Positions 45,087 to 53,752 of a stretch of DNA of 64,000 bases are shown here, in pieces. The position numbers and the translations under genes were made by a program. Source of the DNA: Streptomyces rapamycinicus NRRL 5491 (GTDB lineage: Bacteria > Actinomycetota > Actinomycetes > Streptomycetales > Streptomycetaceae); the NCBI RefSeq assembly GCF_024298965.1, contig NZ_CP085193.1, positions 10,912,001 to 10,976,000 on the forward strand, in the 5' to 3' direction. The notes beneath the pieces were generated by a model. That model made no database searches. It saw only the letters and a program-made list of their open reading frames with translations, and was not told where the DNA came from. Within the stretch, counting starts at the first letter, position 1. Every line of letters starts with the position of its first letter.

Positions 45087-45995
45087 ATGCCCTCCGACAC
45101 ACCCACGACCATCCTGGTCACCGGGGCCTCCAGTGGCTTCGGGGCGCTGACCGCACGCGCCCTGGCCCGCGCCGGCCACACGGTCTACGCCGGGATCCGG
45201 CAGCCGGAGACCCGCAACGCCTCCGCGGTGGCCGAGCTGAACCGCTACGCCACCGACCACGACGTCGACCTGCGAGCCGTGGAGCTCGACGTCACCTCAC
45301 AGGACTCCGCCGACGCCGCCATCGCCCGCATCCTGGCCGACCGGAACCGGCTGGACGTGATCGTCCACAACGCCGGACACATGGCCACCGGCCCGGCGGA
45401 GGCCTTCACCCCCGAGCAGCTGGCCCATCTGTACGACGTCAACGTCCTGGGCACCCAGCGCGTCAACCGTGCCGCGCTGCCGCATCTGCGGGCCCGGGGC
45501 GAGGGGCTGCTGGTGTGGATCGGCAGCTCCAGCACCCGCGGCGGCTGCCCGCCCTTCATCGGGCCCTACTTCGCCGCGAAGGCCGCCATGGACGCCCTGG
45601 CCGTCAGCTACGCCGCCGAGGTGGTCCGCTTCGGCATCGACACCGCGATCGTCGTCCCCGGCGCCTTCACCTCGGGCACCAACCACTTCCGCCACGCGGG
45701 CGCGCCCGCCGACCCCGACCGCGCCGCCGCCTACGACGAGCGCTATGGCACCCTGCTGGCCGAACTCGACCAGCGGCTGGCCGCGCTGATTCCGCCGGAC
45801 GCGGACGCCGCGCACGTCGCGGACGCCGTCGTACGCCTGGTGGCCCGGCCGGCCGGCGCCCGCCCGCTGCGCACCCACATAGACCCCAGCCGCGACGGCA
45901 GCGAAGTCGTCTCCGCGGTCGCCGACCGCGTCCGCGCCGAGTTCTTCCGCCGGGCCGGGCTGGACGATCTGCTCACCACGGGCAGCTCACTGTAA
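45087..45995 (+). CDS. SDR family oxidoreductase
   Basis: This 302-residue SDR has V-T-G-A-S-S-G-F-G near residue 12, H-N-A-G-H-M near 97, W-I-G-S-S-S for the serine and Y-F-A-A-K for Tyr/Lys. G-S-S-S-T-R-G and the long C-terminus resemble 17-beta-hydroxysteroid-dehydrogenase-like SDRs. TAAGGA precedes the ATG. The substrate is unknown. It is the middle gene of the SDR-SDR-tautomerase operon. Confidence 0.88.
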   Translation: MPSDTPTTILVTGASSGFGALTARALARAGHTVYAGIRQPETRNASAVAELNRYATDHDVDLRAVELDVTSQDSADAAIARILADRNRLDVIVHNAGHMATGPAEAFTPEQLAHLYDVNVLGTQRVNRAALPHLRARGEGLLVWIGSSSTRGGCPPFIGPYFAAKAAMDALAVSYAAEVVRFGIDTAIVVPGAFTSGTNHFRHAGAPADPDRAAAYDERYGTLLAELDQRLAALIPPDADAAHVADAVVRLVARPAGARPLRTHIDPSRDGSEVVSAVADRVRAEFFRRAGLDDLLTTGSSL

Positions 45996-46053
45996 CCACA
46001 CCCGAATCGCACCCTCGAACACACCGAAATCCCACCTACGAAAGAGAACGGCC

Positions 46054-46269
46054 ATGCCCTTCGCGAACTTCAAGGTCCCTGCCGGATCCCTCGACGAGAA
46101 GCAGAAGGAGGAGATCGTCACCCGTGCCACCGAGCTGTACGTCGAGATCTACGGTGAGCGCGCCCGCGCCACCACCCTGGTCCTGGTCGAGGAGGTCACC
46201 GACGGCGGCTGGGGCATAGGCGGCAATGTCCTGACCCTTGCCATGCTCCAGCAGCCACCCGGCAACTGA
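46054..46269 (+). CDS. 4-Oxalocrotonate tautomerase family protein
   Basis: This 71-residue protein begins M-P-F, so after methionine removal the N-terminal proline can act as catalytic base, the defining feature of the tautomerase superfamily. Two beta-alpha-beta halves fit the short subunit size. V-E-E-V-x-x-x-x-W-G-I-G-G near residues 45-56 is conserved in the family. It ends the operon with two SDRs, and a 17-base-pair hairpin follows 14 bases later. The physiological keto/enol substrate is unknown. Confidence 0.85.
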   Translation: MPFANFKVPAGSLDEKQKEEIVTRATELYVEIYGERARATTLVLVEEVTDGGWGIGGNVLTLAMLQQPPGN

Positions 46270-46283
46270 CACCACCGGACCCC

Positions 46284-46326
46284 AGCGCCCCGGCGTCCCC
46301 ATCTCCCCCGGGGACGCCGGGGCGCT
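46284..46326. terminator. Very strong bidirectional terminator
   Basis: AGCGCCCCGGCGTCCCC at 46284-46300 pairs perfectly with 46310-46326 (17 base pairs, 9-base loop). It lies 14 bases after the tautomerase stop and 44 bases beyond the end of the convergent LLM flavoprotein gene. Further short GC palindromes continue to about 46360. Confidence 0.88.
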
Positions 46327-46370
46327 CCCCCGGGAGGAGGATCTCTCCCTCCCCCGGGGGGGATGCCGGG

Positions 46371-47489
46371 CTACTCGGGCCGGACCTCCTGGAGACCGGC
46401 GCCGACCCGCGCGGCCTCGGCGTCGCGCCGGGCGACGAGCGAGGCATGGGTCGGGGCGCCGGGCACGGTGGCGGGGCGGTCCTCGGCGAACTCGGCGCGC
46501 AGCACCCGCACCACCTCGCCGAGGTGGTCCAGCTGTTCCAGGACGGTCTTCAGCGGCAGCCCGGCGTGGTCCATGAGGAACAGCTGGCGCTGGTAGTCGC
46601 CGAAGGAGTCACGGAAGGCCAGGGTCTTCTCGATGGCCTCCTGCGGGCTGCCCACGGTCAGCGGGGTGTCGCGGGTGAACTCCTCCAGGGACGGGCCGTG
46701 GCCGTAGACCGGCGCGTTGTCGAAGTACGGGCGGAACTCACGCACGGCGTCCTGGGAGTTGGGCCGGATGAACACCTGGCCGCCGAGCCCGACGATCGCC
46801 TGCTCGGGCGTGCCGTGGCCGTAGTGGGCGTAGCGGCGCCGGTAGAGGTCGATCAGCTGCTGGAAGTGCTCCTTGGGCCAGAAGATGTTGTTGGCGAAGA
46901 AGCCGTCGCCGTAGTAGGCGGCCTGCTCGGCGATCTCCGGCGAGCGGATCGAGCCGTGCCAGACGAACGGCGGCACCCCGTCCAGGGGTCGCGGGGTTGC
47001 GGTGAAACCCCGCAGCGGGGTGCGGAACCGCCCCTCCCAGTCCACCACGTCCTCGCGCCACAGCCGGTGCAGCAGGGCGTAGTTCTCGATGGCGAGCGGA
47101 ATGCCCTGGCGGATGTCCTGCCCGAACCACGGATAGACCGGACCGGTGTTTCCGCGCCCCATCATCAGATCGACCCGGCCGTCCGCCAGGTGCTGGAGCA
47201 TGGCGAAGTCCTCGGCGATCTTCACCGGGTCGTTGGTGGTGATCAGCGTGGTGGAGGTCGAGAGGATCAGCCGCTCGGTGCGCGCCGCGACGTACCCGAG
47301 CATGGTGGTGGGGGAGGACGGCACGAACGGCGGGTTGTGGTGCTCGCCGGTCGCGAAGACGTCGAGGCCCACCTCCTCCGCCTTCAGCGCGATCCTGACC
47401 ATGGCCTTGATCCGCTCGTGCTCGCTCGGCGCCGTGCCCCTGGTCGGGTCCTCCGTCACATCCCCGACCGTGAAGATCCCGAACTGCAC
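46371..47489 (-). CDS. LLM-class flavin-dependent oxidoreductase
   Basis: This 372-residue TIM-barrel flavoprotein of the luciferase-like monooxygenase class starts M-Q-F-G-I-F-T-V-G-D. Typical blocks are D-V-F-A-T-G-E-H-H-N-P-P near 47, T-T-L-I-T-T-N-D-P-V near 80 and R-V-D-L-M-M-G-R-G-N-T near 104. Members use FMN or F420 to oxidise small organics. I chose the GTG at 47489 because GGAGGAGG is 9 bases upstream; a GTG at 47498 would leave almost no spacing. Convergent with the tautomerase operon. Confidence 0.9.
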   Translation of the reverse strand: MQFGIFTVGDVTEDPTRGTAPSEHERIKAMVRIALKAEEVGLDVFATGEHHNPPFVPSSPTTMLGYVAARTERLILSTSTTLITTNDPVKIAEDFAMLQHLADGRVDLMMGRGNTGPVYPWFGQDIRQGIPLAIENYALLHRLWREDVVDWEGRFRTPLRGFTATPRPLDGVPPFVWHGSIRSPEIAEQAAYYGDGFFANNIFWPKEHFQQLIDLYRRRYAHYGHGTPEQAIVGLGGQVFIRPNSQDAVREFRPYFDNAPVYGHGPSLEEFTRDTPLTVGSPQEAIEKTLAFRDSFGDYQRQLFLMDHAGLPLKTVLEQLDHLGEVVRVLRAEFAEDRPATVPGAPTHASLVARRDAEAARVGAGLQEVRPE

Positions 47490-47571
47490 CGGACTCACCC
47501 TCCTCCGAAGTAGTTGATTGTTGAACTATGTCAACGGAGGGGCTCCCTTGTCTATTCCGGCGCTTCGGGCG

Positions 47572-48894
47572 CTAGCCCGCCGTGACCGGGGCCGGGCTGA
47601 ACGTGACGGGCAGCGAGTCCAGGCAGCGGTACCAGAACGAGTCCACCCATCTCAGCTCGTCGGGCGCGACCGCCAGCGTCAGGTCCGGAACCCGGTCCAG
47701 CAGCACCTCGATCGCCGTCTCCGCGATGATCCTGGCCGTCTCGGGACCGCCCGCCGGGCAGCCGTAGTCGCCGCCGCTGAACGCGACATGGGAGTGGTTC
47801 CCGGCGTGGCCGACGGGGGTGTCGGGCCACAGCAGCGGATCGGCGTTGGCGGCGGCCAGGCCGAGGACGACGAGGTCGCCGGCGTGGATGCGCCGGCCGC
47901 CGAGGTCGGTGTCGCGGGTGGCGTACCGCCCGATGAGGTTCTGCAGCGGGGAGTCCGCCCACAGCACCTCGTTCATGGCCTCGCCGATGCTGCGGCGGTT
48001 GCCCGAGAGGGTCATGGCGAAGCGCTCGTCGGTGAGCATCAGCCGCAGCGTGTTGCCGATCCAGTACGAGGTCAGCGGCAGTGCCGCCGCCATCAGCACC
48101 ATGACGTCAGCGGTGTGCTGCTCCTCGGTGAGGTCCGGGGTGTTCAGGATGAACTGCGAGGTGAGGTCGGGGCCCGGTTCCTCGCGCTTGGCCCGCACCA
48201 GCTCCGTCACGTACCCGGCGACCCGCCGCTGACCGGCGATGGCCTCCTCGTTGGAGAGGAACGACACGGTCAGCCCCGCCGCCAGGGCCTCCAGCCCGGC
48301 CTCGTCCTGGGACAGGCCGAACAGCTCGGCCGTGGCGAGGGTGGGCACCGAGTAGATGTAGTCGTACACCAGATCCGCCCTGCCGCTCGCGACGAACTTG
48401 TCGATCAGCTGATCGGCGAACCGCTCGCAGTGGCCGCGCAGCACGAAGGGGTCGATCGTGGCGAGGGCCTCGGTTGCCGCCGTCGCGCGCCGCTGGTGCT
48501 CCTCGCCCTCGGTGAAGGTCATCATCGGGCTGTAGGCCACCCACGGCATCAGCGGCCAGTCCGGCGGCACGTTGTCCCAGCCGTTCCAGCGGCGCGGGTC
48601 CCGGCCGAACGTCTCGGTGTCGGACAGCACCTGACGGGTCTCGCGGTAGCCGAGTACGAACCAGGCGTCGATGTCGCCTTCGAGGAGGACCGGGGCGACC
48701 GGTCCGCTGTCCTGACGTATCCGCTGGTACGTCTCGTCCGGGCGGCGCCGGAAGTCCGGCCCGTACAGCCGCGCGGCGTGGGCGGGGCAGCCCGGGGGCG
48801 GCGCGTCAGGCGTGTCCGGCGCGTCAGGCAGGTCCGGCGCGTGCTGCGGGGCCGGTGTGTCCTGGCTGTCCTGGTCGTCCTGGAGGTTCGTCAC
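47572..48894 (-). CDS. Cytochrome P450 lacking the K-helix ExxR motif (CYP157-like)
   Basis: This 440-residue P450 has the heme-thiolate cysteine C379 in F-S-G-G-D-Y-G-C-P-A-G-G. The K-helix motif that is nearly always E-x-x-R is E309-V-L-W312 here. The I-helix A-G-x-D/E-T oxygen motif is replaced by A-A-A-L-P-L-T-S-Y-W. Loss of ExxR is the known trait of the Streptomyces CYP156/CYP157 families. CYP157 genes usually sit in conservon operons with roadblock, DUF742 and GTPase genes, which are absent here. The GTG at 48894 has GAGGA 9 bases upstream. Electron partners are not nearby. Confidence 0.85.
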   Translation of the reverse strand: MTNLQDDQDSQDTPAPQHAPDLPDAPDTPDAPPPGCPAHAARLYGPDFRRRPDETYQRIRQDSGPVAPVLLEGDIDAWFVLGYRETRQVLSDTETFGRDPRRWNGWDNVPPDWPLMPWVAYSPMMTFTEGEEHQRRATAATEALATIDPFVLRGHCERFADQLIDKFVASGRADLVYDYIYSVPTLATAELFGLSQDEAGLEALAAGLTVSFLSNEEAIAGQRRVAGYVTELVRAKREEPGPDLTSQFILNTPDLTEEQHTADVMVLMAAALPLTSYWIGNTLRLMLTDERFAMTLSGNRRSIGEAMNEVLWADSPLQNLIGRYATRDTDLGGRRIHAGDLVVLGLAAANADPLLWPDTPVGHAGNHSHVAFSGGDYGCPAGGPETARIIAETAIEVLLDRVPDLTLAVAPDELRWVDSFWYRCLDSLPVTFSPAPVTAG

Positions 48895-49344
48895 CAATGG
48901 TCTTCCTCGGAGCGGCGGGCCTACGGGGTTGCCGGGAGGCTAACAGCATCCGCTGCGGCAGGCGGGCCCATCGCGCAGCGCGGGGCTGCCGTGAATGCGT
49001 GAATACTTCCGTGAATTCGCCGAGAGAAATGCGATTGCGGGTTCCGGACACTGTCGGGGATCGGGTGGCCGTCGCCGTGCGGGAGAGGGCGGTCGTTGAC
49101 GCGCGTTGACGCGTCGGAATTCCTCGTTCAATGCCGCGCGCGACCCGTTCCGCTTTTGCCGAAAAGGGCAGTCCAGCAGTCGCGAGGCGATTTTCCGTAC
49201 CGGGCCGGGGGCGGCATGCCTGGCCGGATACCGTTCTGACCACCTGCGGGATCTTGGCGTGCGCACTTCATCACGCGATACGGTGCGCCCGGGATTTCAC
49301 CGGGGGCATCCGCTCCCTGTCCCGATCAGAAATTGGGGGGACTG
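48895..49344. other. Divergent promoter region, P450 / secreted protease
   Basis: No gene is supported in these 450 bases. The segment is less GC-rich than its neighbours and holds a direct repeat CGTTGACGCG at 49094-49103 and 49104-49113, each containing a possible TTGAC -35 element. It must carry promoters for both divergent genes. No palindromic operator stands out. Confidence 0.5.
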
Positions 49345-50322
49345 GTGCAGATACGCAAGGTCGTTTTAGCGGCGAGCGGAGCGGTTTTCGCGTTCGCCCT
49401 GACGATTCCGGCGGCCGCGTCCGCCGATTCGCACAGCACCGTCACACGCGGTGCGGACACAGCGGTGTCCACGCACAAGAGTGCCGCGTCCCGCTCATCC
49501 ACGGAGTCCGCCGAGAAATACTGGACCCCGCAGCGTATGCGCAGAGCCGTCGAGGCCGACACGCCCTCCGACGCCAAGGCGTCGCGGAAGGCGGCCGCCG
49601 ACGCGGCGGCCGAACCCGCTCAGCTCGCGAATCCGCGGAAGGCCACCGCGAAGAAGGCCCGCGGGGTGCGGATCGCCACCTCGATCGTGCAGGGCAAGGT
49701 CTTCTTCCACAACCCGACCAACGGCGGCGACTACGCCTGCTCCGCCGCGGCGGTCAACAATCCCACGAAGAACATGGTGTTCACCGCGGGGCACTGCGTC
49801 CACGGTGGCGCGGGTGGCACCTGGGCCACCAACTGGGTGTTCGTGCCCGCGTACTACAACGGCTCGCGGCCGTACGGAACCTGGTCCGCCAAAACGCTGA
49901 CCACGTTCAACGGCTGGATCAACAACAGCGACCTGAACTACGACATCGGCGTGGTCAACGTGTGGGACAACGGCGCCGGCAAACTGGTCGACACCGTCGG
50001 CGGCATGGGGCTCGGCTACAACTACGGGTACTCCAACACCGTGACCGTCTGGGGCTATCCGGCCGCCTTCGGCTACGACGGCGAGGTGCCCTACGTGTGC
50101 CAGAACATCCCCACGTGGCAGGACGGCTCCCGGGTGCAGAACGGGTGCACCATGGTCGAGGGCGCGAGCGGTGGCCCCTGGCTCCGGGACTACAACGAGA
50201 CCACGGGCCTGGGGACCGAGATCGGCGTCACCAGCACCCGGACCGATCCGCCCGCCTATATCGACAGCCCCTACTTCGACAACAAGATTCAGACGATCTA
50301 CGACAACACCGCCAACGGCTGA
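49345..50322 (+). CDS. Secreted trypsin-like serine peptidase with propeptide
   Basis: This 325-residue protease has a signal peptide (M-Q-I-R-K-V-V-L core, cleavage near residue 27 at A-S-A). A charged propeptide of about 28-105 includes Y59-W-T-P62-Q-R-M-R-R-A. The chymotrypsin-fold catalytic domain has T-A-G-H-C (His), N-Y-D-I-G-V-V (Asp) and E-G-A-S-G-G-P-W (Ser). Codon 8 is TTA (49366-49368). I chose the GTG at 49345 because GGGGGG lies just upstream; the TTG at 49333 is inside that ribosome site. Extracellular protein degradation is the likely role. Confidence 0.92.
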   Translation: MQIRKVVLAASGAVFAFALTIPAAASADSHSTVTRGADTAVSTHKSAASRSSTESAEKYWTPQRMRRAVEADTPSDAKASRKAAADAAAEPAQLANPRKATAKKARGVRIATSIVQGKVFFHNPTNGGDYACSAAAVNNPTKNMVFTAGHCVHGGAGGTWATNWVFVPAYYNGSRPYGTWSAKTLTTFNGWINNSDLNYDIGVVNVWDNGAGKLVDTVGGMGLGYNYGYSNTVTVWGYPAAFGYDGEVPYVCQNIPTWQDGSRVQNGCTMVEGASGGPWLRDYNETTGLGTEIGVTSTRTDPPAYIDSPYFDNKIQTIYDNTANG

Positions 50323-50342
50323 GCACCACACACACGGCGGTC

Positions 50343-50374
50343 GGCCGGGGTCCCCGCGCTCAGGGGCCCCGGCC
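50343..50374. terminator. Hairpin after the protease gene
   Basis: GGCCGGGG plus CCCC (50343-50355, one bulged T) pairs with GGGGCCCCGGCC at 50363-50374 around a 7-base loop, 20 bases after the protease stop. It probably ends the protease transcript before the small-protein/two-component operon. Confidence 0.65.
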
Positions 50375-50436
50375 TCCGGCATCCGCAGCGCCCCGTCCTC
50401 GGGAGAAGGCGCCCCACCACCGGGAGAGAGAACGCC

Positions 50437-50739
50437 ATGCGCCCGCTCACCGCAGTCCTCATCACCGCGGCGGTCGTGGGAACCGGCATCGTCGCCGTCC
50501 TGGCCGTCACCGCCCGGGGCGACGACTCCGGCGGTCCCCCCGCCCCGGACACCCCACGGACCCATCGCGCGGATCCGCCGGACCCCTCGTACTGGACACC
50601 GGAGCGGCTGCGCGACGCACGGCCCGCGCCCATGCCCACCGACCCGGGCCAGGGCCGGGGCGCGGGACCGGACGTGGGGCCGGACGCGGGGCCGGGTGAG
50701 GGCCCGGGCGCGGGAGGCGGGCGGCAATCGCCGCCGTAG
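50437..50739 (+). CDS. Small membrane-anchored protein sharing the protease propeptide motif
   Basis: This 100-residue protein has one hydrophobic helix at about residues 5-26 (signal or uncleaved anchor) and then a proline/glycine-rich, probably disordered extracellular tail. Residues 52-60, Y-W-T-P-E-R-L-R-D, closely match Y-W-T-P-Q-R-M-R-R (59-67) in the propeptide of the protease just upstream. GGGAGAGAG precedes the ATG. Its TAG is directly followed by the sensor-kinase GTG, so it is probably the first gene of the kinase operon. No family or function is known to me. Confidence 0.7.
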   Translation: MRPLTAVLITAAVVGTGIVAVLAVTARGDDSGGPPAPDTPRTHRADPPDPSYWTPERLRDARPAPMPTDPGQGRGAGPDVGPDAGPGEGPGAGGGRQSPP

Positions 50740-52053
50740 GTGCGTAGGGTGGCGCGGGTGCGAATAGCTGTGTCCTCCGGCCGGCGCGCCGGTTATCGAC
50801 GTTGGCCGGGGCGGATCGTGATCGCCGCGCTGGCGCTGTGGTTCCTCTTCTCCGTCTACCAGGACGTGCGGGAACGGCTCGTCCTCGACCCGGACCTCGA
50901 CACGGAGGCGTTCGCCGGGGACTGGGTGCCGATCGGTTCCGGAGCCCTGGCCGGGGCGATGGCCGTGCTGGCCGTCGTACGCGATGTCCGATGGGTCCCG
51001 CGGGCCGCGCTGGTGGCCTGTGCCGGAACCTTCGCGGCCACGGTGGCCTACCACCTGATGCCGGTGAACATGGTGACCAGCGAGTCCAGCGGCACCGAAC
51101 TCATGGGCCTGCTGTTCCTCCTCGCCGTGGCGGTGCGCCGCTGCACCCCCTGGTGGGCCCTGCTGTCCGTGGCGGCGATGAGCGTCAGCGTGTTCTCCAT
51201 CCCGCTCCTGCGGGACTCCGACCCCGGTGACTTCTCCGACAACACCGCGCTGTTGCTGGCGCTGGCCTTCGTCTGCGGGCTGGTGCTGCGGCTCTACGAC
51301 GTCCAGCAGGAGCGCACCGGACAGCTGGTGCGGCAGGAGGAACGGCTCGCGCTGGCCCGGGACCTGCATGACACCGTGGCCCACCAGGTGACCGCGATCG
51401 TGGTGCAGTTGCAGGCCGTGCGCCATGTCACCGGGCGGGGCACCCCCGATCCGCAGGCGCTGAACGAGATGCTCGAGGCCGTCGAGAACGCCGGCGGCGA
51501 GGCGCTGACATCGATGCGGCGCCTGGTGGGTTCGATGCGCGGTGACGACACCCCGCGGCATCCGGAGAACCTGGGTGAGGTCCTGACCCGCATCGTGGAC
51601 GAGGCACGGGGGACGGGGCTGCCGGTCCGGCTGGACCTCGGGCGGGATCTGCCGGAGGACGTACCGGCGGAGGTCACCGGAGGGCTGAGCCGCGTCCTTC
51701 AGGAGGCCCTGACCAACGCCCAACGCTATGCGCGCGGAGTGCGGTCGGTGGATGTCTCCGCCCGGGTGGCGGCACGCCATGCCGAACTGGTCGTGGAGGA
51801 CGACGGACACGGCTCCCCGTCCGGACACCGCGGCAGCCTCGGCCGGCTCGGCGGCGGCTTCGGCATCATGGGCATGCGGGAGCGGATCGAGCTGCTCGGC
51901 GGCGCCTTCGAGGCGGGCCACCGCGCCGAAGGCGGATGGCGGGTCCGCGCCTCCGTACCGCTGCGCCCCGACGAGGCCGCGCGCACCCCGCGGACCCGCG
52001 GGCGGCACGCCGTACGAACCGGGTTGCGGCTACGGGAGGGCAGGACGGCATGA
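50740..52053 (+). CDS. Two-component sensor histidine kinase (HisKA_3 type)
   Basis: This 437-residue kinase has about five N-terminal transmembrane helices (residues ~25-185), then a dimerisation/phosphoacceptor region A-R-D-L-H-D-T-V-A-H-Q-V with H210 as phosphoacceptor, and a C-terminal HATPase_c domain (N-box A-L-T-N-A-Q-R-Y near 325, G-box G-G-G-F-G-I-M-G-M-R-E-R near 370). The GTG at 50740 follows the small-protein stop with no gap; GTG codons at 50749 and 50758 are alternatives. Its stop overlaps the response-regulator start. The signal is unknown; the downstream ABC transporter suggests envelope or peptide stress. Confidence 0.92.
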   Translation: MRRVARVRIAVSSGRRAGYRRWPGRIVIAALALWFLFSVYQDVRERLVLDPDLDTEAFAGDWVPIGSGALAGAMAVLAVVRDVRWVPRAALVACAGTFAATVAYHLMPVNMVTSESSGTELMGLLFLLAVAVRRCTPWWALLSVAAMSVSVFSIPLLRDSDPGDFSDNTALLLALAFVCGLVLRLYDVQQERTGQLVRQEERLALARDLHDTVAHQVTAIVVQLQAVRHVTGRGTPDPQALNEMLEAVENAGGEALTSMRRLVGSMRGDDTPRHPENLGEVLTRIVDEARGTGLPVRLDLGRDLPEDVPAEVTGGLSRVLQEALTNAQRYARGVRSVDVSARVAARHAELVVEDDGHGSPSGHRGSLGRLGGGFGIMGMRERIELLGGAFEAGHRAEGGWRVRASVPLRPDEAARTPRTRGRHAVRTGLRLREGRTA

Positions 52054-52700
52054 CCATACGCATCCTGGTCGCGGACGATCAGCATCTGGTGCGGGCCGGG
52101 TTCCGCATGGTGCTGTCGGCCGAGTCCGACATGGAGGTGGTGGCCGAGGCCGCCGACGGGGCCTCGGCCCTGTCCCTGGCCCGCGAGACCCAGCCGGACG
52201 TGTGCCTCGTGGACATCCGGATGCCCCCGCCCGACGGTCTGGAGGTCACCCGCCGGCTGGCCGGCGGCGGTCGGCCCGGAGCCCCGAAGGTGGTCGTGGT
52301 CACCACCTTCGACCTCGATGAGTACGTGTACACGGCGCTGTCGAACGGAGCGTCGGGGTTCCTCCTGAAGGACGCCGGTCCGGCGCTGCTGACCGAGGCC
52401 GTACGGGCGGCCGTCCGCGGGGACGCGATGGTCGCCCCGCAGATCACCCTCCGGCTGCTCCAGCACTTCACCAAGAGCCGGCGGCGCGCCGCACATGAGC
52501 CGGCCGAGCCGCTGACCGACCGGGAGGAGGAGGTCATCCAGGGCATCGCCCGCGGACTGACCAACCCGGAGATCGCCGCCGAGCTGTACATCGCGCCCAG
52601 CACGGTCAAGACGCATCTGGGCTCGGCCCAGGCGAAGCTGGGCCTGCGCAACAGGGTCGAGATCGCGGCCTGGGCCTTCCGCACGGGGCGCGCGGAGTAG
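52050..52700 (+). CDS. LuxR-family response regulator
   Basis: This 216-residue NarL/LuxR-type regulator has a receiver domain with I-L-V-A-D-D-Q near the N-terminus and the phosphorylated aspartate in D-V-C-L-V-D-I-R-M-P (about D54). A C-terminal helix-turn-helix follows (L-T-D-R-E-E-E-V-I, N-P-E-I-A-A-E-L-Y then S-T-V-K-T-H-L). It overlaps the kinase by ATGA and is followed 157 bases on by the ABC ATPase gene, its probable target. Confidence 0.93.
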   Translation: MTIRILVADDQHLVRAGFRMVLSAESDMEVVAEAADGASALSLARETQPDVCLVDIRMPPPDGLEVTRRLAGGGRPGAPKVVVVTTFDLDEYVYTALSNGASGFLLKDAGPALLTEAVRAAVRGDAMVAPQITLRLLQHFTKSRRRAAHEPAEPLTDREEEVIQGIARGLTNPEIAAELYIAPSTVKTHLGSAQAKLGLRNRVEIAAWAFRTGRAE

Positions 52701-52857
52701 CGGTCCCGCGGCGATCTCCCCCGATCGGGGGATGCGACTCCGGATGGTCGGGGGATCCGCGCGGGGGTGGCCGGGCGGGAGGCTCATGGGCGTCGCCATC
52801 GGGCGGCGACGCCCTCCGCCACGAGGGCCATCCACCGAGCGCTCACCGAGGATCGGC

Positions 52858-53622
52858 ATGCACGCACACCAGCCCCCTTCCGCCCCGGAGTCCTACGCGG
52901 CCCACGCGACCGATCTGACGAAGGTGTACGGCACGGGGGACACCCGTGTGGTGGCCCTCGACGCGGTCACGGTCGGCTTCGGCAAGGGACGGTTCACCGC
53001 GATCATGGGTCCGTCGGGATCGGGGAAGTCCACCCTGATGCACTGCGTGGCCGGGCTCGACTCGCCGTCCTTCGGCTCGGTCCGCATCGGTGACACGGAG
53101 ATCGCCTCCCTGAACAACCGTCAGCTCACCCGGCTGCGCCGCGACCGCGTCGGCTTCGTCTTCCAGGCGTTCAACCTGCTGCCCACCCTGAGCGCCCTGG
53201 AGAACATCACCCTCCCCATGGACATCGCGGGCCGCAAACCGGAGCGGGCCTGGCTGGAGAGCATCATCCAGACCGTCGGCCTGGCCGACCGGCTCGGCCA
53301 CCGGCCCGCCCAGCTCTCCGGTGGCCAGCAGCAGCGCGTCGCCGTCGCCCGCGCGCTGGCCGGGCGGCCCGACATCGTCTTCGCCGACGAGCCCACCGGC
53401 AACCTCGACTCCCGCAGCGGCGCCGAGATCCTCGAGTTCCTGCGCGGCTCAGCGAGCGCGCTGGGCCAGACCGTCGTGATGGTCACTCATGACCCCGTGG
53501 CCGCCTCCTACGCGGACCGCGTGGTGTTCCTCGCCGACGGCCGCATCGTCGACGAACTCCACGCGCCGACGGCCGAGGCCGTCCTGGCGCGCATGGGCCG
53601 CCTGACCCCGGCACACGCCTGA
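52858..53622 (+). CDS. ABC transporter ATP-binding protein (MacB/LolD type)
   Basis: This 254-residue ATPase has Walker A G-P-S-G-S-G-K-S near residue 50, the Q-loop V-F-Q-A-F-N-L, the signature L-S-G-G-Q-Q-Q-R, Walker B I-V-F-A-D-E-P and a switch histidine in V-T-H-D-P. It pairs with the next gene's FtsX-type permease. ACCGAGGA lies upstream of the ATG. The stop is within a 17-base tandem duplication. Such pairs after a two-component system often remove antimicrobial peptides or send out envelope signals. Confidence 0.95.
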   Translation: MHAHQPPSAPESYAAHATDLTKVYGTGDTRVVALDAVTVGFGKGRFTAIMGPSGSGKSTLMHCVAGLDSPSFGSVRIGDTEIASLNNRQLTRLRRDRVGFVFQAFNLLPTLSALENITLPMDIAGRKPERAWLESIIQTVGLADRLGHRPAQLSGGQQQRVAVARALAGRPDIVFADEPTGNLDSRSGAEILEFLRGSASALGQTVVMVTHDPVAASYADRVVFLADGRIVDELHAPTAEAVLARMGRLTPAHA

Positions 53623-53695
53623 CGCCCGCGTACGCCTGACGCCCGCGCCACGTACGCCCGACACGCGTACGCCCGACGCGCGCCACGTACGCCCG
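53615..53695. repeat. Degenerate tandem repeats starting at the ABC ATPase stop
   Basis: ACGCCTGACGCCCGCG, containing the TGA stop at 53620-53622, recurs at 53632-53647 (17-base period). Related CGTACGCCCGAC units continue to about 53695, filling most of the space before the permease gene. Confidence 0.8.
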
Positions 53696-53752
53696 ACGCC
53701 CGCCCCGCTCCCCGAGCACCTCACACCCGGCACCCTCCCGGAAGGCCGCCCC

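Noticed and set aside
47572..48894. P450 considered a pseudogene because ExxR is missing
   Set aside because: The frame is intact and full length, with the heme cysteine kept, and loss of ExxR is a known trait of Streptomyces CYP156/157.
49131..50699. A 522-residue frame across the protease gene
   Set aside because: It is a frame-shadow rich in arginine; the protease frame has the signal peptide and complete catalytic triad.
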